From: Pseudomonas viridiflava | GTDB taxonomy: Bacteria > Pseudomonadota > Gammaproteobacteria > Pseudomonadales > Pseudomonadaceae | Direction: 5' to 3' | NCBI RefSeq assembly: GCF_900602065.1 | Contig: NZ_UWFN01000248.1 | Coordinates: 1 to 49,000 of the forward strand | DNA: 49,000 bases | Part shown: in pieces, positions 42,321-49,000 of the stretch | How positions within the stretch are numbered: the stretch's first letter is position 1 | Layout: every line of letters starts with the position of its first letter | Notes under the pieces: model-generated | Seen by the model: only the letters and a program-made list of their open reading frames with translations | Databases searched by the model: none | Told to the model about the DNA's origin: nothing | Translations under genes and position numbers: made by a program

Positions 42321-42953
42321 TTATTGCGCTCCCGTTTTCGCGGCAGGCAACTGCGCGCTGGTCTTGTCCAGCAGTCTGCCAATCATGTCACGCAGCTGGA
42401 AACGGCCTAGGCTAGGCGCCCAGTATTCGCCGTTATAAATACCCAGATTTTTCTTCTCGTTGACCTTCTCCTCCGAGCGCGCAAGGACTTTGCCATTGCG
42501 GTCTTCAACCACCAGTTCGCCAGCAAGGTCGTAGCTGTCGACATAGACAGGGCCATTGACCCAGATCCAGATGGTCAGGGTCAGCAGAGCGCCAGGGATA
42601 TAGGCCGGGTGCGGCGTGCGCTTGCCTTTGAGGGAGGTCAGGTTGAACTTGAGTTGTACATCCTGCTCGCCCATGCGCGCCGGGAACGCGATGACGCTCT
42701 GGTAGTAACCACCCTTTTCCACGTAACGGCTGATCTGTTCGGTCAACTGGCGGCTGATGTTCTGGCGCTGCTCATCTTTGAGGTCTGGCGAACTGATCAC
42801 CACATCGGCCATTTGCGCCGAACGTGTGGAGGTCACCTTTGCCGGGCTAACCGGATCACCAATCGGACCACTGGGGGTGAACGAAATACAACCGGTCAAC
42901 GATAGGCTCAAACTCAGAGCCAGCAACATCACTGCACGTTTCACAGACAACAT
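42321..42953 (-). CDS. Predicted lipoprotein (first of a coupled pair)
   Basis: A 210-residue protein with lipobox LTGC (Cys22) after a Leu/Ser-rich signal. It has the same order of elements as its partner: a DVQLKFNLTS strand segment, a hydrophobic stretch PGALLTLTIWIWV and DLAGELVVEDRNGKVLARSEEK. The end carries a FQLRDMIGRLLDKTSAQL helix. It is the first gene of a two-gene operon and may form a complex with the product of the next gene. No family name is recognised. Confidence 0.8.
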   Translation of the reverse strand: MLSVKRAVMLLALSLSLSLTGCISFTPSGPIGDPVSPAKVTSTRSAQMADVVISSPDLKDEQRQNISRQLTEQISRYVEKGGYYQSVIAFPARMGEQDVQLKFNLTSLKGKRTPHPAYIPGALLTLTIWIWVNGPVYVDSYDLAGELVVEDRNGKVLARSEEKVNEKKNLGIYNGEYWAPSLGRFQLRDMIGRLLDKTSAQLPAAKTGAQ

Positions 42954-43061
42954 CCTTATCTATTTTTAACGAAGGCTACTGCATCGGCCATTGCTGGCCG
43001 ATCTGAAGGGCGGCGCAGATTATCAGTTAAGTGCCAACTGCTCTAGCACGCCCCTCGTGCA

Positions 43062-43496
43062 TCAAACGTTGATGCCGCCGGAACGAATGAAAGAGTACCG
43101 GTCAATGTCCGTTCTAAGTTGCCAGCCTTGTGTACTCCAGTAATGGGCGGCGGCGTGATTGGTTTTAAGTACATCAAGATGACATTTGAGTATCCCTTGG
43201 CTTTCAAGGGTTGAAAGACACCGCTCTACCAATGCATTGGCAATGCCCTGCCGACGATAGTTTTCCAGTACCAACAAATGCTGCAGGTAGCCCCTTCGCC
43301 CATCATGACCACACATGACGCAGCCAACGATGGTGGAATCCATTTCGGCGACGAAACTCATGCCGGGATTGCGTTGCAAATACCTTGAAGTCGATTCGCG
43401 AGAGTCAGCGTCTCTGACCGAAACGCCGGGAGTGTTTTTCATCAGGGTAATGACCGCGTCGTAATCGTCCAGGGTCATGATGCGAAGGGTGAACAT
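43062..43496 (-). CDS. GNAT-family N-acetyltransferase
   Basis: A 144-residue acetyltransferase. The acetyl-CoA motif R-x-x-G-x-A is present as RRQGIANAL (about 81-89), after the HLLVLENYRRQG strand, and YWSTQGW near the C-terminus is the usual ending region of GNAT proteins. The acceptor is unknown. It lies alone between the lipoprotein pair and the TonB receptor gene, 115 bp from the latter. Confidence 0.9.
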   Translation of the reverse strand: MFTLRIMTLDDYDAVITLMKNTPGVSVRDADSRESTSRYLQRNPGMSFVAEMDSTIVGCVMCGHDGRRGYLQHLLVLENYRRQGIANALVERCLSTLESQGILKCHLDVLKTNHAAAHYWSTQGWQLRTDIDRYSFIRSGGINV

Positions 43497-43564
43497 GGGG
43501 AGTGCCTGAAATCATTGATGATGAGTTCGGCAGGCTACCAGAAGCGTTAGAGCTTAAGACGTTT

Positions 43565-43596
43565 GAAGCACTGCCGGATTAATCCGGCAGTGCTTC
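43565..43596. terminator. Perfect 32-bp palindrome after the TonB receptor gene
   Basis: GAAGCACTGCCGGATT is followed directly by its exact reverse complement. It begins 15 bp after the receptor stop on the minus strand and should form a strong hairpin, probably the transcript end. A T tract is weak on either side. Confidence 0.7.
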
Positions 43597-43611
43597 ATGT
43601 TCCAGCCTCGG

Positions 43612-45741
43612 TTAGAACGTAACGCTCGCAGTCAGGCGCGCTGTGCGCGATGCACCAACGTTGATCTGCAAGTCGCTGCTACCCGTGCCAGACGGGTAAT
43701 ACTCTTTATCGAACAGGTTATCGACGTTCAACTGCAAGCGGGTTTTATAGTCCTTGGTGGGGAGGTCCCAGCGTAGAAACGCGTCGGCTACGGTATAGCT
43801 TTCCATCCAGAAACTGTTTGCGTTATCGCCTGGACGCTCACCGACATAACGCGCGCCGCCACCGACGTGCCATTGTCCGGTCTGCTCAGGAAAGGTCAGG
43901 TGGTGAGTCAGATACAGGCTGGCAGTGTGCATCGGCGCATTGCTCAGACGCTTGCCTTCATTCGCCGGATCGTCGAGTACTTCAGTGTGCGTATAGGCAT
44001 AGGTGCCGATCATGTCCCAACGTTCGGCCAGCCTGCCTGTAACGTCGAGCTCCAGACCTCTGGAACCGGCCTTGCCGGTCAGCTGGCTAAAGCTGTCTCC
44101 GCCGACTGTAGTAGTAGTTACTATGTTTTTCTTCACGATATCGAATATCGCGACATTCACGTTCAGACTATTCGAAGGACTGTATTTGGCTCCAAGTTCG
44201 TAACTGCGGCCCTCTGTCGGATCAAAGGTATTGCCCGACGTATCAGCTGCCGTTTCGTTGGGCACAAATGACCGGCTATAACTTCCGTAAAGCGAAAGTG
44301 ACTCGGTAGGCTGATAGACGATACCTGCAAACGGGATGAACGCATCGCCGTTGTCGTCGCGATTAACTGTATAAACAGTCCCCGTACCTTGATCGCCATA
44401 TTGGTCATAGTGCTGCTGACGCCCGCCAAACACTAGAATCCACTGGTCATTCAGATGCCAGTTATCTTTGAAATACAGGGATGTAGACTTGAGCTGGTCA
44501 CGGGTGTCTGTTTGTACATTGTAGACAGTACTCGGTTCAGCCAGCCCGCCGTATTGCGGGTTGTTGATATTGATCGACCCCGCACCGTTAAGCCCTAGCG
44601 CATTTCGATAAGCTTTGCCACGAAGCTTGTCGAGCGTCTCGTTGTCGACGCCTACGAGAATGTCATGGCGCTGACCGAATATCTGCTGCTCCCCAATAAA
44701 ATCCAGGCTCGCATAGCGCGCTTCGTAATCATAGTGCGCACCATTGGCACGGCGACTCAGCGTGCCGCCCACTAACTCCATCGGCTGGGCAATCGCGAAG
44801 CTGTAACGATCATTGTTCCAGCCATAGGTAGCCCGCGTCTTCCAGTCATCGTTGAGCTGATATTCGAACTTCGCAGTGGCAGTTTCACTGATGCCCACGG
44901 TTTTGGCCCAGCGCTCGTCCAAACGGTCCTTGTAGCTTGCTGCTGCAGGCTTGCCGTTGGCGAACACGGTACCGCGATCAAACGGGCTGGAGTAATCGTT
45001 GTACTCGTAAGCCAGGGTCAGCTTGGCGCGCTCGCCGGTCCAGCTCAAAGAAGGCGCCACCAGCGTGTGCTCGTTGACCCCGTAATTGCGCCAGTAATCC
45101 TCATGGCCACGTTCGGCCACCAGACGGTAGGCAAGCCCGGTGTCTTCGATGGGGCCGGTGGTATCGACACTGAACGTCCCGCCACCTTCGCTGTAACCTG
45201 AGCCGGTGATGGTCGTGCTGCGGGTGTATTCCGGTTGCTTGCTGACAACGTTAATCAAACCGCCCGGTTCGATTGCGCCGTACAGCAGCGACGCGGGCCC
45301 CTTCAAGACCTCCACGTGATCCGTGGTAGCGCCCAGATTGTGGCCTACTACCGAACGGATCCCGTCGCGCAGAATGCTGCCATCGTCGTTGGTACCGAAA
45401 CCACGCTTGATCAGCGCGTCCTTGGAGTTACCCAGCGTGTTGGACTGCGACACACCGCTGACAAACTTCATTGCATCGTCCAGCGACTTGACCTGGAAAT
45501 CGTCCAGCGTCTGTTGAGTGACGACGTTGACTGACTGTGCTTCATCCCTGATCGGCACTTCCGACTTGCTGGCTGTACTGCTGGTGGAGCGAACATAAGG
45601 GCTGCTTACAGTATCGCCAGAGGCCTGAATATCAGTGGCCGGCAGCTCGGTAACGGCTTCCTCGGCCTGAGACAAAGCCGGTAGCAGCACACAGCCGAAA
45701 GCAAGAGAGACGCAATAGGCGCGACGTGTTGGGATGAACAC
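43612..45741 (-). CDS. TonB-dependent siderophore receptor
   Basis: A 709-residue outer-membrane receptor. A signal peptide (about 1-26, ending SQA) is followed by a TonB-box-like region (EAVTELPATDIQA), a plug domain (about 55-165, with QTLDDFQVKSLDDAMKFVSG, NDDGSILRDGI and VEVLKGPASLLYGA) and a 22-strand barrel, which ends in ARLTASVTF with the terminal Phe usual for barrel assembly. Features such as GAIEPGGLINVVSKQP and RGLELDVTGRLAERW match FhuA/FpvA-like receptors for hydroxamate-type siderophores. The start is GTG at 45741, which gives a standard signal peptide; the frame is open further upstream without ATG. A Fur-like site precedes it. The siderophore is unknown. Confidence 0.92.
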   Translation of the reverse strand: MFIPTRRAYCVSLAFGCVLLPALSQAEEAVTELPATDIQASGDTVSSPYVRSTSSTASKSEVPIRDEAQSVNVVTQQTLDDFQVKSLDDAMKFVSGVSQSNTLGNSKDALIKRGFGTNDDGSILRDGIRSVVGHNLGATTDHVEVLKGPASLLYGAIEPGGLINVVSKQPEYTRSTTITGSGYSEGGGTFSVDTTGPIEDTGLAYRLVAERGHEDYWRNYGVNEHTLVAPSLSWTGERAKLTLAYEYNDYSSPFDRGTVFANGKPAAASYKDRLDERWAKTVGISETATAKFEYQLNDDWKTRATYGWNNDRYSFAIAQPMELVGGTLSRRANGAHYDYEARYASLDFIGEQQIFGQRHDILVGVDNETLDKLRGKAYRNALGLNGAGSININNPQYGGLAEPSTVYNVQTDTRDQLKSTSLYFKDNWHLNDQWILVFGGRQQHYDQYGDQGTGTVYTVNRDDNGDAFIPFAGIVYQPTESLSLYGSYSRSFVPNETAADTSGNTFDPTEGRSYELGAKYSPSNSLNVNVAIFDIVKKNIVTTTTVGGDSFSQLTGKAGSRGLELDVTGRLAERWDMIGTYAYTHTEVLDDPANEGKRLSNAPMHTASLYLTHHLTFPEQTGQWHVGGGARYVGERPGDNANSFWMESYTVADAFLRWDLPTKDYKTRLQLNVDNLFDKEYYPSGTGSSDLQINVGASRTARLTASVTF

Positions 45742-45760
45742 CTGGGAAAATTCCGGAGAC

Positions 45761-45780
45761 GAATAGGAAATATTATTATC
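45761..45780 (-). promoter_or_regulatory. Weak Fur-box-like site before the TonB receptor gene
   Basis: On the minus strand GATAATAATATTTCCTATTC matches the 19-base Fur consensus at about 13 positions, with the left half strong. It lies 20 bp upstream of the GTG start. Iron repression of the receptor is expected from the family. Confidence 0.4.
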
Positions 45781-45910
45781 TACGAATGATTTCCAAATGT
45801 GTACTCCCTTGGTGCTAATACTCGGTGAGCAATTGTCGCAGGCCCCGTCAACACAAACTCCCGGCGGGCCTGGCCTGCCAAGGGAATTGCTCCATAGGCC
45901 CTGCCCAATC

Positions 45911-46004
45911 CCGTAGGACCGGCTTTAGCCGGGAGAGCGGTATTTCTGTCGAAGAAATTTTGGTGACTGTTTTTGCGCACTCCCGGCTGAAGCCGCTCCT
46001 ACAG
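45911..46004. repeat. REP element (CCGGCTTTAGCCGGGAG family)
   Basis: Left arm CCGTAGGACCGGCTTTAGCC and right arm GGCTGAAGCCGCTCCTACAG are imperfect inverted copies, of the same family as the element at 26618-26707. Confidence 0.8.
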
Positions 46005-46204
46005 ACCCATACACAGACAATCGTCATACAACATGAGACTTACAGACGTAAATCCCATATCACTTAATCAACTAATATTATTGAACATATGTGCTGTTCG
46101 ATAATTTTTTTATCTCCTGAAAGGCCCGAAATCAAAGACTTCAAGCTAATCACGCAACTAACTCGCAGAAATAAAAAACAACCGGCGCAACATTAAGTAA
46201 CCCT

Positions 46205-46230
46205 TCAGAACTGGACAGCGCTGCCGATAG
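46205..46230 (+). promoter_or_regulatory. Possible FliA (sigma-28) promoter, strong -10 only
   Basis: GCCGATAG (46223-46230) matches the flagellar -10 element GCCGATAA at seven of eight positions. The -35 candidate (TCAGAACT, 46205-46212) is poor. It lies about 90 bp before the chemoreceptor start. Confidence 0.4.
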
Positions 46231-46318
46231 AGATATGACAACCTGCTCAACTTTTCAGGATTGAGCGGGCTGACCTCACAACGTCGTTATCTAAAAACAA
46301 CCTCTGCAGGACGCGCCG

Positions 46319-47959
46319 ATGAGCTGGCTTCACGATGCAAAACTTTCGACCAAACTACTCACCGCTTTTGGGCTTTGCGCCGTTATCACACTGGGGGTGG
46401 GCGTATTGGGTGCCCGTGGTGTTTCGCAAATGTCGGACAGCCTGAAACTGGTATTCGCCAATAATCTGGTATCGGTCGCCAACACCGCAGAAGCCAAAAC
46501 AAAAGCTGTCGGGCAAACGCGCGACATGTTTCGTCTTTACATCGCCACCGTTTCCAATGCACCTCAAAGCGAAAAAGACGAATACCTGGCTTCTATGAAA
46601 GCCAACCAACTGGCCAGCGAAAAAGCTTTCGCAACTTACCGAAAAACGCCTCTGGCTGACGATGAACGCGCAGCAGGCGACATGATGGATAAGGATTGGC
46701 CGGCTTATCAGGAGGTCGTGCAGAAATACCTGACGCTCATAAAGGCTGGAGATGTAGAGAGCGCACGCACCGTGCTTTTTGGTGACCTGCAGAAAAAATA
46801 TCGTGTCGTCATGGACGAACTGACGATCATGATCGACTCCAACAACCGTCAGATCGGTGAAGGCGCAGTGGAAGCCGAGGTGATGGAGACGTCCGCCAAA
46901 ACCGCGCTGTACACCGGCATTACTCTGGCATTCATCGCAGCTCTTGGACTGGGTCTGTTCATCAGCCGCCTGATCAGCCGCCCTATCGCTACCGCTGTGA
47001 CCAGCGCCCAGCGCATTGCCAACGGCGACCTGACTCAACATATCGTCAGCACCGGTCGCGATGAAGCAGGCCAGTTGCTCGGCGCGCTGAGCGACATGCA
47101 GACCAGCCTTAAAACCACGATCCAGCAAATCGCCAGCGCCTCCGACCAACTGGCGTCGGCAGCCGAAGAGCTCACTGCCGTGACCGACAACGGCAGCCGC
47201 GGTCTGGTACGTCAGAACGACGAGATTCAACAGGCGGCCACCGCCGTCACCGAGATGACCTCAGCCGTCGAGGAAGTGGCGCGTAACGCAGTGTCCACTT
47301 CCGAAGCCTCAAGGTCGACCAGCCTGCAAGCCACTGAAGGGCGTAACAAAGCCCGCGAAGCGGTAACGGCGATCAACAACGCCACCACCGAAATCGCGGC
47401 GTCGACCACCATGGTGGAAGACCTGGCGGTGCAAGTCCGGGACATCGGCAAGGTGCTGGATGTGATTCGCGGGATCGCCGAACAGACCAATCTACTGGCG
47501 CTCAATGCCGCTATCGAAGCCGCCCGCGCTGGCGAGCAAGGCCGGGGTTTTGCGGTGGTAGCTGATGAAGTGCGCGCACTCGCAGCACGCACGCAAGCGT
47601 CCACCGGGGAAATCGAAGGCATGATCAACTCGGTGCAAACGAGCGCCGACCAGGCCGTGCGTGCGATGGGTAAAAGCCAGTCGCTGGTGAATGACACCCA
47701 AGGCCTGGCCCAGGCCAGCGGCGAAGCGCTGGAACAGATTGCTGAAGGCATTTCGCAAATCAACGAGCGCAACATGGTCATTGCCAGCGCATCGGAAGAA
47801 CAGGCCAATGTGGCCCGGGAAGTGGACCGCAATCTGGTTAACATCCAGGACCTGTCGACCCAGACCGCCGCAGGCGCCCATCAGACCAATGCTTCGACAC
47901 AGGAACTGTCGAACCTGGCGCTCTCGTTCAACAATCTGGTCAGTCGCTTCCGGTTGTAA
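46319..47959 (+). CDS. Methyl-accepting chemotaxis protein (four-helix-bundle sensor)
   Basis: A 546-residue chemoreceptor. Membrane helices at about 13-30 and 197-217 enclose a periplasmic domain of about 165 residues, predicted all-helical and of the 4HB_MCP type found in Tar-like receptors. HAMP (about 218-270) contains [20 protein letters not shown]. The signalling domain has the conserved tip segments [20 protein letters not shown] and [15 protein letters not shown] (about 387-420). It is a standard layout, unlike the receptor at 7455. AGGA lies about 9 bases before the ATG. The ligand is not known; amino acids are common for this sensor type. Confidence 0.94.
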   Translation: MSWLHDAKLSTKLLTAFGLCAVITLGVGVLGARGVSQMSDSLKLVFANNLVSVANTAEAKTKAVGQTRDMFRLYIATVSNAPQSEKDEYLASMKANQLASEKAFATYRKTPLADDERAAGDMMDKDWPAYQEVVQKYLTLIKAGDVESARTVLFGDLQKKYRVVMDELTIMIDSNNRQIGEGAVEAEVMETSAKTALYTGITLAFIAALGLGLFISRLISRPIATAVTSAQRIANGDLTQHIVSTGRDEAGQLLGALSDMQTSLKTTIQQIASASDQLASAAEELTAVTDNGSRGLVRQNDEIQQAATAVTEMTSAVEEVARNAVSTSEASRSTSLQATEGRNKAREAVTAINNATTEIAASTTMVEDLAVQVRDIGKVLDVIRGIAEQTNLLALNAAIEAARAGEQGRGFAVVADEVRALAARTQASTGEIEGMINSVQTSADQAVRAMGKSQSLVNDTQGLAQASGEALEQIAEGISQINERNMVIASASEEQANVAREVDRNLVNIQDLSTQTAAGAHQTNASTQELSNLALSFNNLVSRFRL

Positions 47960-47966
47960 ACAGCGC

Positions 47967-48004
47967 GTCAGGCAGCGCGACTTGAAAAAGCCGCGCTGCC
48001 TGAC
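47967..48004 (+). terminator. Terminator-like hairpin after the chemoreceptor gene
   Basis: GTCAGGCAGCGCG and CGCGCTGCCTGAC pair perfectly over 13 bp around a 12-base loop, starting 7 bp after the stop. The U tract is lacking, but the stem is strong. Confidence 0.65.
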
Positions 48005-48216
48005 AATGCAAGTCGCTCGGCCCTCCGTCGATGGATCCGTCCAGCAACCCATTGTCTTCATGGGTTCGCGGTAAGCCCGGCACCAGACGCCCAAGCTCGG
48101 CGGTGATAAACGTGTGCAGTGCAATCAGCCCTGGGCCTCAAGAACCCGCTCACGCATGGCACTGCCAAGTGGATGCGCAAGCGCATGTCCCATTTCCATG
48201 ACCCTATCCCTCACCT

Positions 48217-49000
48217 TCAACGCAGGCGACGTACCGTGCCTGACTTCAATTCATCTGAATCTTCCATGGCCTGCAAACGCTGCAGTAACACCTCTCGATG
48301 TGCTTTTGGCGTCACAGGATCGACCAGCGTATACTGCGCATCACACCAGACAGCGATTTGCTTCAGCCAGCAATCAGCCTCATCAGAGGCCTGCGCGTAA
48401 CGGCACAGCAAGTAATCCAACTGGCGCCACACGGGCTTGAGACCCAGTAGCGCGGCGCGACGCTCATCACTCAGTTCCTGCCAACCATCGTCGAGGCGCT
48501 GCTCCAGCTGAACATCGAACAGCGACCACGGCTGATGACTCAAGAGCTGCACTGCGCACCTGAAAACCTTCTCGGCATGATCATCCAGCGCCGCGAGTTG
48601 CTGCCTCAGACCAGCATCACCCTGCGATTGCAGGGCCTGCACCCGCACAACAGCCACCGGCGAGTCGAGCGCGGCACGCAGCACCGAATCAGGTAGCGAA
48701 TGATTCAACTCCTTCGCCAGCCCTAACAGCCCCAGCCATTCGCGCCTGCTGACCGGGAGCGCCCCGGTCAGTCTCGCCAGCAGGACTTGCTGGCTATCGA
48801 CTCCGTAACGCGGCGCAGCCCAACGCGCGAGACAGCGCACCGCAGACGAACCATCAAGCAGCGCTGCCTTCACGTGCCCTGCCGGGTCCGACAGCAACGT
48901 CAACAATCCTCGCAGCGCCTGAACCCGCAGACTTGCCGCCGAAGACTGCAATACCCGTTCAAGCAATGGCACCGCGTCGGCCGTCGACAAGTCGGCACAG
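48217..49000 (-). CDS. HEAT-repeat (PBS lyase type) protein, cut by the window edge
   Basis: At least 260 residues; the frame is open to the right edge (reading CADLSTADAVPLLERV at the cut), so the start lies outside. Repeated helical pairs such as LERVLQSSAASLRVQALRGLL and VLRAALDSPVAVVRVQALQS show HEAT-like or armadillo-like repeats, which usually hold protein partners. The C-terminal part contains further repeats and ends ELKSGTVRRLR. The function cannot be assigned. It is convergent with the chemoreceptor gene, 257 bp away. Confidence 0.8.
   Translation of the reverse strand, partial: CADLSTADAVPLLERVLQSSAASLRVQALRGLLTLLSDPAGHVKAALLDGSSAVRCLARWAAPRYGVDSQQVLLARLTGALPVSRREWLGLLGLAKELNHSLPDSVLRAALDSPVAVVRVQALQSQGDAGLRQQLAALDDHAEKVFRCAVQLLSHQPWSLFDVQLEQRLDDGWQELSDERRAALLGLKPVWRQLDYLLCRYAQASDEADCWLKQIAVWCDAQYTLVDPVTPKAHREVLLQRLQAMEDSDELKSGTVRRLR

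Larger units (their letters stand above)
45742..46318. other. Divergent intergenic region, TonB receptor to chemoreceptor
   Basis: This 577-bp stretch holds a Fur-like site, a REP element, an AT-rich segment (46020-46200) with runs such as ATTATTGAACATATG, and a sigma-28-like promoter for the chemoreceptor gene. No open frame here is convincing. Confidence 0.6.

Overview
This window reads as the chromosome of a fluorescent-type Pseudomonas, most likely of the P. syringae group. The evidence is the GC-rich coding bias, dense Pseudomonas-style REP hairpins between genes (arms such as GTGGGAGCGAATTCATTCGC and CTGTAGGAGCTGCCGAAGG), and typical Pseudomonas gene content: an OprD porin, several Pot-type polyamine/amino-acid ABC components, gabD and gabT, chemoreceptors and GGDEF proteins. 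No phage, plasmid, transposase, CRISPR, rRNA or tRNA gene was seen. The content is accessory metabolism and sensing; the species call is an inference.

Layout. 1-300: a 118-bp tandem repeat built around a degenerate REP, plus a REP hairpin. 316-4662 (minus): a TRAP transporter operon (small permease, large permease, periplasmic binding protein) followed by an OprD porin, with ACCGGT-centred operator-like sites in front of both units. 5149-9251 (plus): a Nudix hydrolase, a Cache-HAMP-GGDEF diguanylate cyclase and a chemoreceptor with an extra C-terminal domain. 9525-12551 (plus): a binding protein, FecCD permease and ATPase for a siderophore-type substrate, behind a Fur-box-like site. 12833-29734: a polyamine/GABA catabolic region. 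It has a PotD-type binding protein, two permeases, succinate-semialdehyde dehydrogenase, a PotA-type ATPase, GABA aminotransferase, a HAD protein without catalytic residues, an Lrp regulator, an FAD amine oxidase-like protein, an intact HAD hydrolase, a LysR regulator, a second aldehyde dehydrogenase, a GMC oxidoreductase and an orphan second PotD-type binding protein. 30038-32143: a divergent LysR regulator and a D-malate/tartrate dehydrogenase. 32273-34835: a membrane GGDEF protein, a DUF1206 protein and a small secreted protein. 35157-38848: a PotE-type antiporter overlapping a Lys/Arg/Orn decarboxylase. 39082-43496 (minus): a Tat-exported SMP-30 lactonase, an SDR, three lipoproteins and a GNAT. 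43612-45741 (minus): a TonB-dependent siderophore receptor. 46319-47959 (plus): a second chemoreceptor. 48217 to the end (minus): a HEAT-repeat protein cut by the window edge.

How the genes fit together. The central block can take up polyamines or omega-amino acids through one permease/ATPase set, perhaps with two binding proteins. It would oxidise or transaminate them to semialdehydes and then to succinate or similar acids, under Lrp and LysR control. The antiporter/decarboxylase pair would exchange an amino acid for its amine. The two iron-uptake units are separate loci that could share Fur control.

The most notable items are a HAD-fold pseudoenzyme close to its intact paralogue, a duplicated ~170-bp leader in front of both the binding-protein gene and the permease gene with a vestigial 14-codon ORF, REP elements whose similarity runs well beyond the hairpin, and a possible ribosome-site-masking leader before a small secreted protein.
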